Below, piece by piece: positions 1-6,569 of a stretch of 7,011 nucleotides of DNA (position 1 is its first letter; each line of letters starts with the position of its first letter). The notes beneath the pieces are model-generated. The model did no database searches, was not told the DNA's origin, and saw only the letters and a list, made by a program, of their open reading frames with translations. Location of the stretch: positions 1 to 7,011 of the forward strand of contig JAIPDU010000083.1 in assembly GCA_021737525.1 (NCBI GenBank), in the 5' to 3' direction. The position numbers and the translations under genes are program-made. This stretch comes from Desulfohalobiaceae bacterium. Its GTDB lineage: Bacteria; Desulfobacterota; Desulfovibrionia; Desulfovibrionales; Desulfothermaceae.

Positions 1-137
1 CGTCGACCACCATGAACTATCATGAGCTGGACAAGGCCTGTCGCCGGGAGCTCGGTCTCGTGAAGCAGGATTCCTTCCTCTTTTCCGAGGGGGAGAGGCA
101 GCGACTCAAGGAGCGGCTTGCCAGGAGCGGTGAATAA
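1..137 (+). CDS. 3' end of an unidentified gene (partial)
   Basis: An open frame runs from the window edge (first full codon at 3) to a TAA at 135-137, giving 44 residues. The visible part is hydrophilic and charged, rich in Arg, Lys and Glu, ends in RLARSGE and looks helical. Codons mostly end in G or C, like the clp genes downstream, which supports real coding. An ATG at 12 could in principle start a 41-residue protein, but the 11 bases before it carry no ribosome binding site, so I read this as the C-terminus of a longer gene entering from the left. I do not recognise the family. A 7-bp hairpin follows at 146-184, and clpS has its own probable promoter after that, so this gene is probably a separate transcription unit. 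Confidence 0.5.
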   Translation, partial: STTMNYHELDKACRRELGLVKQDSFLFSEGERQRLKERLARSGE

Positions 138-145
138 TCCCGGAA

Positions 146-184
146 GGCGGACGAACATCCGTGCGGGGCATAGAGATGTCCGCC
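146..184 (+). other. Hairpin after the first gene, possible weak terminator
   Basis: GGCGGAC (146-152) is the exact reverse complement of GTCCGCC (178-184), with 25 bases between. CAT (156-158) and ATG (176-178) allow an alternative extended pairing. It starts 8 bases after the stop of the upstream gene, where a terminator would be expected. No T-run follows; the next bases are C-rich and then CCTTTA. If it terminates transcription it is not a classic intrinsic terminator. The stem is seen directly; the function is inferred. Confidence 0.3.
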
Positions 185-193
185 CCCGCGGCC

Positions 194-221
194 TTTACAT
201 ACCGGAAGGAATAATTATCAT
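194..221 (+). promoter_or_regulatory. Probable sigma-70-type promoter for clpS-clpA
   Basis: TTTACA (194-199, 5 of 6 to the -35 consensus) and TATCAT (216-221, 5 of 6 to the -10 consensus) are 16 bp apart, inside the only AT-rich patch upstream of clpS (about 194-228). TATAGT (221-226) is an alternative -10 box but would have a 21-bp spacer. A start near 228 would leave an untranslated leader of about 178 bases before the clpS ATG, which is long. Inside it TCGGCA (244-249) can pair with TGCCGA (283-288), or alternatively GCAAC (247-251) with GTTGC (276-280). No heat-shock operator or sigma-32-like site was recognised. Confidence 0.4.
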
Positions 222-390
222 ATAGTTTGCAGGATGAAACCAGTCGGCAACCCCTCGTGGGATTAATCATCACCAGTTGCGCTGCCGATAAGAAAGTTTG
301 AGGTCGTCTGTGTTGGAGGTATTGGAGAGGAGAAGATCCGATGTGGATACAAGGCCGTGTTGTACGGAAGGAGAGACTGGCGGTTCCGTG

Positions 391-395
391 AGGAG
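391..395 (+). promoter_or_regulatory. Ribosome binding site fixing the clpS start
   Basis: AGGAG ends 10 bases before the ATG at 406. It supports that ATG over the in-frame TTG at 298, whose extra 36 residues resemble no known ClpS extension and which has no comparable site. Confidence 0.6.
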
Positions 396-405
396 AGAGC
401 ACGCT

Positions 406-720
406 ATGATCGGTCCGGAGGAGCGACCTGATCTGGAGCCGGAGATCTCGGAGGAAAGGGAGCTCAGTGAACCTCCCCAATATCGGGTGGTTCTGCACAA
501 TGACGACTACACCACCATGGAGTTCGTAGTCTACGTGCTGCAGACGGTTTTTCACAAGGAGGAGACGGAAGCGGTGCAGATCATGCTCCTGGTGCATAGA
601 AACGGAAGTGGAGTTTGCGGAGTCTATACCGCTGAGGTGGCTGAAACGAAAGTCTCCCTGGTCCACGACATGGCCAGGAAACACGGTTATCCTTTGAAGT
701 GTTCAATGCAAGAGGTTTGA
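406..720 (+). CDS. clpS: ClpS, adaptor of the ClpAP protease
   Basis: This cytoplasmic adaptor recognises proteins with a destabilising N-terminal residue (Leu, Phe, Tyr, Trp in the bacterial N-degron rule) and hands them to the ClpA N-domain for degradation by ClpAP. The protein has 104 residues, close to the 106 of Escherichia coli ClpS. Residues 1-24 form the usual acidic, flexible tail; the folded core follows. HNDDYTTMEFV (31-41) holds the degron pocket residues Asn32, Asp33, Asp34, Thr36 and gatekeeper Met38. Met60 and His64 in MLLVH (60-64) complete the pocket, each exactly two positions before its E. coli counterpart. TAEVAETK (75-82) is the signature that contacts ClpA. The frame stays open upstream to a TTG at 298, but the ATG at 406 fits both family length and ribosome binding site. 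The stop is one base from the clpA start, so the two genes are co-transcribed and probably translationally coupled. Identification is secure. Confidence 0.96.
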   Translation: MIGPEERPDLEPEISEERELSEPPQYRVVLHNDDYTTMEFVVYVLQTVFHKEETEAVQIMLLVHRNGSGVCGVYTAEVAETKVSLVHDMARKHGYPLKCSMQEV

Positions 721-721
721 T

Positions 722-3001
<2,280 letters not shown>

Positions 3002-3048
3002 AGGGTCATAGGGCCTTATCGCCCTGCGAGACGAATGGGCAAATAAAG

Positions 3049-3091
3049 GCGCCCGCCCCCGGTCCGAGGACCAGTGGCGGGCGCTTTTTTT
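3049..3091 (+). terminator. Intrinsic terminator of clpS-clpA
   Basis: GCGCCCGCC (3049-3057) pairs perfectly with GGCGGGCGC (3076-3084). Inside, GGTC (3061-3064) pairs with GACC (3069-3072) around a CGAG loop, and seven T residues follow (3085-3091). It lies 48 bases after the clpA stop. On the opposite strand the same hairpin is followed by CTTTATTT (complement of 3041-3048), so it may also stop read-through from the kor operon. Confidence 0.92.
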
Positions 3092-3122
3092 GTGTAATGT
3101 GTCTAACTTTTTGGAATACAAC

Positions 3123-3150
3123 AAAAAAGCGAAGGCAGGCGGGGCCGCTT
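3123..3150 (-). terminator. Probable intrinsic terminator of the kor operon
   Basis: Read on the - strand, AAGCG (complement of 3146-3150) pairs with CGCTT (complement of 3127-3131), and the strand continues as a run of six T (3128-3123) then GTTG. The inner part is GC-rich and can add two pairs. It is the first hairpin with a T-run downstream of korC, but it lies about 310 bases past the stop codon and is embedded in the left copy of the inverted repeat. The stem is short, so confidence is moderate. Confidence 0.45.
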
Positions 3151-3164
3151 GAGCTGGGCTTCAT
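3128..3164 (-). repeat. Inverted repeat pair, left copy
   Basis: Read on the - strand from 3164 to 3128, this 37-base unit begins ATGAAGCC, contains GCTCAAGCGGCCCCGCC and ends GCCTTCGCT. Aligned to the right copy (3311-3347, + strand) it shares 32 of 38 columns, with four substitutions and two single-base gaps. The best part, 27 bases at 3128-3154 against 26 at 3322-3347, differs by one substitution and one gap. The outer end coincides with the T-run of the kor terminator. Confidence 0.8.
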
Positions 3165-3179
3165 ATAGCACCATTACTT

Positions 3180-3220
3180 TGTTCATACCGCAATAAGCAG
3201 GCCTTGTGGTGTAATGAACA
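3180..3220 (+). other. Long hairpin inside the repeat-flanked core
   Basis: TGTTCAT (3180-3186) pairs with ATGAACA (3214-3220). Directly inside, ACCGCAA (3187-3193) pairs with TTGTGGT (3204-3210) through one G-U, leaving a 10-base loop and a 3-base bulge GTA (3211-3213). The + strand RNA pairs better than the - strand RNA, where the G-U becomes an A-C mismatch. No T-run follows on either strand, so it does not look like a terminator. Function unknown. Confidence 0.55.
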
Positions 3221-3310
3221 CCTCAAGCTCAAACGAGAATCTTGCCTCGAACAGGCTGGGTTGTCCTGGATTCGCTCAGGCGCTGCTGGCCCCGTCATGT
3301 GAAACCCGGG

Positions 3311-3347
3311 ATGAAACCGGCGCTCAAGCGCCCCGCCCGCCTTCGCT
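3311..3347 (+). repeat. Inverted repeat pair, right copy
   Basis: This 37-base unit begins ATGAAACC and ends GCCTTCGCT on the + strand, facing the left copy across 146 bases. It contains its own tight hairpin, GGCGC (3319-3323) with GCGCC (3328-3332) around TCAA. A third, partial relative, ATGAACACCTCAAGC (3214-3228, same orientation), sits in the core. Unlike the left copy it is not followed by a T-run. Confidence 0.8.
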
Positions 3348-3374
3348 CTGCACCTATTCATTGAATCGGTGCAG
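3348..3374. promoter_or_regulatory. 27-bp palindrome abutting the right repeat copy
   Basis: CTGCACC (3348-3354) mirrors GGTGCAG (3368-3374), and ATTCA (3356-3360) mirrors TGAAT (3362-3366) around a single central T. Only one of 13 pairs (3355/3367) is mismatched. It has no T-run on either side. As DNA it looks like a binding site for a dimeric protein; as RNA it would form a hairpin in the 3' region of the kor transcript. No known operator was recognised. Confidence 0.5.
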
Positions 3375-3458
3375 GGTCGCCATGCGCATTGTCATGCTTG
3401 GTGGGCCGTGTTTTCTCGGAATGAGGGGTGTTGGAAGGATTGCCCGGGGAGCTGGTTT

Positions 3459-4013
3459 CTAGTGGGTTTGCACCTCCGTATTTTTCCCCAGCTCCGCTCC
3501 CAGCTGCAGGGCTCGTTCGTTGATATCCAGGAAGCGGGAAGGAATGCGCTTTTTCAGGATCTGGTGCAGTGAGTCCAGGCGCACCAAGCCGGTGATCGCC
3601 TGCAGGGCCCCCAGGACGCATATGTTGAAGACCACCGGTTTGCCGATCTCCTGCATGACGCTGGTGTACAGCGGGAGATGGTAGATCCGCGCCTCGGCCC
3701 TGGTGTCCAGGCTGACGTAGTGCGTATCCGTGATGAGGATGCCCCCGGGACGAATAACGGAATTGAACTTGTTGTACGCCTCCTGGGTCAGACAGATGAG
3801 TGTGTTGGGCTGATTGACCTTGGGGAAGTGGATGGGGGCGTCGGAGATGATCACGTCGGAACGGGAGATGCCTCCGCGAGCGGCGGCTCCGTAACTCTGT
3901 GACTGCACGGCGTTCTGGCCCTCGAACAGGACCGCCGCCTCGGCCAGGATGATGGCCGCGGTGATGACGCCCTGGCCTCCGGATCCGGCAAAGATGAGTC
4001 GATGTCTGGACAT
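3459..4013 (-). CDS. korC: 2-oxoacid:ferredoxin oxidoreductase, gamma subunit
   Basis: The 184-residue gamma subunit forms the catalytic core with KorA and KorB and corresponds to the domain that in fused enzymes helps bind coenzyme A. The start shows the family glycine loop FAGSGGQGV (8-16), followed by QSYGAAARGG (39-48), the strongly conserved YG-AA-RGG signature. Next come a Rossmann-like sheet (ICLTQEAY at 73-80; GGILITD at 90-96) and a helical C-terminus. Length agrees with separate gamma subunits, about 185 residues. ATG at 4013 has AGGG seven bases ahead and follows the korB stop by three bases, so it is the last gene of the operon. I see no damage or missing motif. The family is certain; the substrate follows the operon (2-oxoglutarate most likely). 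Also named oorC. Confidence 0.93.
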   Translation of the reverse strand: MSRHRLIFAGSGGQGVITAAIILAEAAVLFEGQNAVQSQSYGAAARGGISRSDVIISDAPIHFPKVNQPNTLICLTQEAYNKFNSVIRPGGILITDTHYVSLDTRAEARIYHLPLYTSVMQEIGKPVVFNICVLGALQAITGLVRLDSLHQILKKRIPSRFLDINERALQLGAELGKNTEVQTH

Positions 4014-4016
4014 GGC

Positions 4017-4817
4017 TTAGCCCTGCTGTACCCTGTTGATGAGTTCGGCGTATTCCGCGCAGTATTCCGGAGCTATTTCCTGCCGGAAAATGCCGCGTTC
4101 GATGAGCTCCGGATTGTTCTGTTTGGCCTCGGAACCTATACGGGTCGTGTTCTGTTTGTACAGTTTGAGCATTTCCGGGGCGTCGCCCAGCTTGTTCCGC
4201 CGTCCGAAGTGGGTGGGACACTGGGACAGGATTTCCACTACGGAGAATCCCGGATGCTGCAGCGCTTCCTTGATGTATTTGGTGATTTCCCTGTAGTGGT
4301 ACGCCGTGGTCCGGGCCACGAAAGTCGCTCCTGAAGCCAGGGAGAGGGAGGTGATGTCGAACTCCCTGTCAATGGTCTTTTGCGGGGCGGTGGTGGCAGT
4401 GATTCCGCTTCCGGAGAGGGGAGAATACTGTCCCCCGGTCATGCCGTAGATCCGGTTGTTCATGACGATGGCGGTGATATCCATGTTGCGCCGGCAGGCG
4501 TGGATGAAGTGATTCCCTCCTATGGCCAGGGCGTCGCCGTCTCCCATGGGGCAGATAACGGACAGGTTGGGCTGGCTCATCTTGATCCCGGTGGCGAAGG
4601 CCAGGGCCCGGCCATGCAGGGTGTGCAGGGAGTGGAAATCCACATACCCCGAGATGCGCGAGGAGCACCCGATCCCGGAGACCATGACCATCTCGTTCTG
4701 GTTGAGCTGGAGCTCATCCACAGCCCTGAGCATATTGTTCAATATGGTCCCGTGCCCGCAGCCGGGACACCAGATATGGGGGAAAAAGCGCTCGCGCATA
4801 TACTTGTCGATGGCCAT
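4017..4817 (-). CDS. korB: 2-oxoacid:ferredoxin oxidoreductase, beta subunit (TPP-binding)
   Basis: The beta subunit carries thiamine diphosphate and the iron-sulfur cluster next to it, where the 2-oxoacid is decarboxylated. Length is 266 residues. CPGCGHG (17-23) opens the protein. Cys17, Cys20, Cys51 (in GIGCSSR, 48-54) and Cys200 (in SQCPTHFG, 198-205) have the spacing known for the four ligands of the single [4Fe-4S] cluster of such beta subunits. HGRALAFATG (68-77) is a family signature, and GDGDALAIGG (92-101) through NNRIYGMTGGQ (120-130) is the TPP-Mg motif. The long ferredoxin-like insertions of single-chain pyruvate:ferredoxin oxidoreductase are absent, so electrons probably leave through the small delta subunit. 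ATG at 4817 has AGAGGAG eight bases ahead, overlapping the korA end, with a three-base gap to the korA stop. Closest in form to KorB/OorB; a branched-chain (Vor) specificity is less likely but cannot be excluded by eye. Confidence 0.94.
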   Translation of the reverse strand: MAIDKYMRERFFPHIWCPGCGHGTILNNMLRAVDELQLNQNEMVMVSGIGCSSRISGYVDFHSLHTLHGRALAFATGIKMSQPNLSVICPMGDGDALAIGGNHFIHACRRNMDITAIVMNNRIYGMTGGQYSPLSGSGITATTAPQKTIDREFDITSLSLASGATFVARTTAYHYREITKYIKEALQHPGFSVVEILSQCPTHFGRRNKLGDAPEMLKLYKQNTTRIGSEAKQNNPELIERGIFRQEIAPEYCAEYAELINRVQQG

Positions 4818-4820
4818 GGC

Positions 4821-5969
4821 TCAGACTCCTCTGCCGTGGATCAGTCGCATGATTCCGCGCACGTCCGTAGGGGTGATGAATTCGCCGTCCACCCTGTTGG
4901 CCAGATAGACCCGTTCCGGCTCGTGGACCGCCTTTTTGACCTCGTGCACCACCTGGCCCATGTTCATCTCCACCACCAGAATATAATGAGCGTGCGCGCA
5001 CTTGGCCCGGACTAGCTCCGCCGGAAAGGGCCAGAGGCTCTGCAGCTCCAGAAGGCCCAGCTTCTCCCCGCGTCTGCGGCGGCTGTTGACCACGTGCAGG
5101 GCCGTGCGCGCCGAGCATCCGTAGGAGATGAGCACGGTGTGCGCGTCGTCCAGATAGTATTCCCGATAGCGGGTGATCTCGTGGGCGTGGTTCTCGATCT
5201 TGTCCATGAGATGGTGGATGAGGCCGTGGATCACATTGGGATCCGTCGTGGGAAAGCCCCACATGTCGTGATAGAGGCCGGTGACATTGTAGCGGTGCTT
5301 GCCCCCGAAGTCGGACATGGGCAAGCGGCCGTCCTCGCGGGGGAGGTAGGGATGGTAGTCCACCCCTTCCGGGACCGATGTGCGCAGCCTCCCGATGATG
5401 GGAATTTCGCCCTGTTCAGGGAGATTCACCGGCTCCCTGGTGTGGCCCGTGATTTCGTCCATGAGCAGAATAACCGGCGTGCGGTAGGTCTCGGCCATGT
5501 TGAAGGCCTCGACAGTCATGCTGAAGAGGTCCTGATGGTTGGAGGCGGTCAACGCGATGATGGCGTGATCCCCGTGTGTGCCCCACCTGGCCTGGTAGAC
5601 GTCCCCCTGGCTCCCGTGGGTGGGCAGGCCGGTGGAGGGACCTCCGCGCTGCACGTCAACGATCACGCAGGGGATCTCGGCCATGACCGCAAAGCCGAGG
5701 GTTTCCTGCATCAGGGAGAAGCCCGGGCCGCTGGTGGCGGTCATGACCTTGTGCCCTGTGAGGGAGGCGCCGATAATGGAGCAGATGGAGGAGATCTCGT
5801 CCTCCATCTGCAGGAACTTGCCCCCGATCCGGGGCAGCTGTTTGGCCATGGTCTCGGCGATCTCCGAGGAGGGGGTAATGGGATAGCCCGCGAAGAAGTC
5901 CAGGCCGGCGTACAGGGCCGCGTTGACGCAGACCTCGTTGCCCTGGATGAATTCAGTTCGTTGCGTCAT
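4821..5969 (-). CDS. korA: 2-oxoacid:ferredoxin oxidoreductase, alpha subunit
   Basis: The alpha subunit contributes the pyrimidine side of the TPP site and the transketolase C-terminal-like domain. The enzyme converts a 2-oxoacid plus CoA to acyl-CoA, CO2 and reduced ferredoxin; succinyl-CoA from 2-oxoglutarate is the likely product. Length is 382 residues without the gamma domain that is fused in some archaeal forms. GYPITPSSEIAE (28-39) is the hallmark substrate/TPP loop. QMEDEIS (54-60), ATSGPG (78-83) and DVQRGGPSTGLPT (105-117) follow, and the C-terminal domain shows ELQSLWPFP (308-316) and VVEMNMGQ (332-339). The frame is open to 6038, but ATG 5969 begins with the family start MTQRTEF and has GGAG seven bases ahead. 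It overlaps the end of korD by 17 bases in another frame, which points to translational coupling. The order korD-A-B-C matches oorDABC of Helicobacter and Campylobacter. Confidence 0.94.
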   Translation of the reverse strand: MTQRTEFIQGNEVCVNAALYAGLDFFAGYPITPSSEIAETMAKQLPRIGGKFLQMEDEISSICSIIGASLTGHKVMTATSGPGFSLMQETLGFAVMAEIPCVIVDVQRGGPSTGLPTHGSQGDVYQARWGTHGDHAIIALTASNHQDLFSMTVEAFNMAETYRTPVILLMDEITGHTREPVNLPEQGEIPIIGRLRTSVPEGVDYHPYLPREDGRLPMSDFGGKHRYNVTGLYHDMWGFPTTDPNVIHGLIHHLMDKIENHAHEITRYREYYLDDAHTVLISYGCSARTALHVVNSRRRRGEKLGLLELQSLWPFPAELVRAKCAHAHYILVVEMNMGQVVHEVKKAVHEPERVYLANRVDGEFITPTDVRGIMRLIHGRGV

Positions 5970-6177
5970 CGTCTTGCTCCAGCTCGATTGCGATAGCCAA
6001 GTCCGGGCACATACGCTCGCAGGTCCTGCACCCCACACACTGGGAGGCCCTTTCGGGAGTCGCCTTCTGTTCCTGGTCGAGCTCCAGGACCTCTTTAGGA
6101 CAGAAAGCGACGCAGATGCCGCATCCCTTGCACCAGGATCGCTTGATTTGGTGCCCCTGCACTTTGGGTTTTGCCAT
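5953..6177 (-). CDS. korD: 4Fe-4S ferredoxin-type delta subunit of 2-oxoacid oxidoreductase
   Basis: This 74-residue, two-cluster ferredoxin-like subunit accepts electrons from the TPP/cluster core of KorAB and passes them to free ferredoxin. Two complete CxxCxxCxxxCP motifs are visible: Cys16, 19, 22, 26 and Cys47, 50, 53, 57. Each is followed by a hydrophobic turn (EVLEL, LAIAI), as in bacterial 2[4Fe-4S] ferredoxins. The basic N-terminus (MAKPKVQGHQIKRSW) and acidic tail (ELEQDDDATN) are typical of operon-bound subunits. The frame is open back to 6351, but that extension crosses the promoter and palindrome. ATG 6177 with GGAG (6188-6185) seven bases ahead is the right start. As first gene of the operon it follows a predicted promoter and a strong dyad in its leader. 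The 3' end overlaps korA by 17 bases. Also named oorD. Confidence 0.93.
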   Translation of the reverse strand: MAKPKVQGHQIKRSWCKGCGICVAFCPKEVLELDQEQKATPERASQCVGCRTCERMCPDLAIAIELEQDDDATN

Positions 6178-6184
6178 GGAGAAG

Positions 6185-6188
6185 CTCC
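6185..6188 (-). promoter_or_regulatory. Ribosome binding site fixing the korD start
   Basis: GGAG on the - strand, seven bases ahead of the ATG at 6177. It decides for the 74-residue product over a 132-residue reading that would start upstream of the promoter. Confidence 0.6.
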
Positions 6189-6233
6189 GCTGTGGTGTTG
6201 CGGGTAGCGCCGCGGGAACAGGCGAATCCTCGG

Positions 6234-6265
6234 AGCGGACCATCGGCACGTGCCGGTGGGCCGCT
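6234..6265. promoter_or_regulatory. 32-bp dyad in the korD leader: operator or leader hairpin
   Basis: A perfect 12-bp palindrome, CGGCACGTGCCG (6244-6255), lies at the centre. It is extended by CCA/TGG (6240-6242 with 6257-6259) and AGCGG/CCGCT (6234-6238 with 6261-6265), with single mismatches between blocks. In total 14 of 16 pairs match with no spacer. CCTC (6228-6231) and GAGG (6266-6269) add four more pairs past a two-base bulge. It starts within a few bases of the predicted transcription start and ends about 57 bases before the korD ATG. That position suits a repressor site or a 5' leader stem-loop. No named regulator's box was recognised. Confidence 0.6.
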
Positions 6266-6275
6266 GAGGGAAGAA

Positions 6276-6304
6276 ATATTATCACGAGGTCAGGGGGCTG
6301 TCCA
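6276..6304 (-). promoter_or_regulatory. Probable promoter of korDABC
   Basis: On the - strand TGGACA (6304-6299, 5 of 6 to the -35 consensus) is 17 bp from TAATAT (6281-6276, 4 of 6 to the -10 consensus). Transcription would begin near 6269, giving a leader of about 90 bases. The -10 lies in the AT-rich patch 6271-6283, and the -35 lies inside an inverted repeat. No sigma-54-type GG/GC pair with correct spacing was found beside it. Confidence 0.45.
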
Positions 6305-6323
6305 GTAAAGGAGGGGGACAGCC
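6296..6323. promoter_or_regulatory. Inverted repeat over the kor -35 region
   Basis: GGCTGTCC (6296-6303) and GGACAGCC (6316-6323) are perfect 8-base reverse complements separated by 12 bases. The left arm contains most of the predicted -35 element, so a protein bound here would overlap RNA polymerase. With no T-run it does not look like a terminator. It could also be a relic of a mobile-element end. Confidence 0.45.
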
Positions 6324-6569
6324 GCTTGGAATATTTGCATTCGACCAACAACCCTCATGCCTGCTCTGACGCAGGCACAAAGGGGCACGAAAATGCTTGG
6401 GAGCCGATCCGGGGAGAGCGCTTCGCCTTGCTTCATAAAGATCCGGGCTTTGCTTGTTCCATTAGAAGAGGGAACACCTTGGAAAAACAGGAGTGTTTCG
6501 CTGATTATCAAGCCCTGCAAGCCTTCATGGGGCTGAGGAGTGGCGAGCTCGCTTCCACTGGGAGACAAG

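Larger units (their letters stand above)
3002..3458. other. Gene-free zone between the converging clpA and kor operons
   Basis: No open frame here looks coding: the 66- and 82-codon frames lack a ribosome binding site and family resemblance, and they run across repeats and palindromes. The zone holds, left to right, a small hairpin AGGGC/GCCCT (3010-3025), the clpA terminator, a probable kor terminator, an inverted repeat pair (3128-3164 and 3311-3347), a long hairpin (3180-3220) and a 27-bp palindrome (3348-3374). The remaining 84 bases up to the korC stop show nothing I recognise. Confidence 0.6.
6178..6569. other. Gene-free region between the RseC-like gene and korD
   Basis: These 392 bases contain the kor promoter and two dyads in the part near korD (6228-6323). 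The distal part (6324-6569) holds a 7-bp hairpin, TGCCTGC (6358-6364) with GCAGGCA (6371-6377), and a palindrome GCGAGCTCGC (6543-6552) flanked by AGTGG/CCACT just after the RseC-like stop. Neither has a convincing T-run on the - strand, so no clear terminator for the RseC-like gene is visible. The frames of 92 and 172 codons here lack ribosome binding sites, and the second overlaps korD; I do not consider them genes. Confidence 0.6.

Noticed and set aside
234..266. A 10-codon frame in the clpS leader (MKPVGNPSWD)
   Set aside because: The only purine-rich bases before the ATG touch it directly, so there is no usable ribosome binding site, and it shows no run of regulatory codons.
298..405. 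A 36-residue N-terminal extension of ClpS from a TTG start
   Set aside because: The ATG at 406 has a good AGGAG and gives the normal ClpS length. The extension resembles no ClpS sequence.
3204..3285. A tRNA-like stretch (TGGTGTAATG resembling a D-arm)
   Set aside because: No matching acceptor stem, anticodon stem or TTCGA-type T-arm could be built around it.
3161..3361. A 66-codon - strand frame between clpA and korC
   Set aside because: It runs through the right repeat copy, the core hairpin and half the palindrome, has no ribosome binding site and no recognisable protein motif.
6409..6435. A possible diverged fourth copy of the 37-bp repeat upstream of korD
   Set aside because: On the - strand ATGAAGC and scattered GC blocks line up, but only with several gaps; the match is too weak to claim by eye.
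6290..6568. A 92-codon - strand frame upstream of korD
   Set aside because: It has no ribosome binding site and ends in the kor promoter. It could be a decayed gene, but nothing in the sequence proves that.
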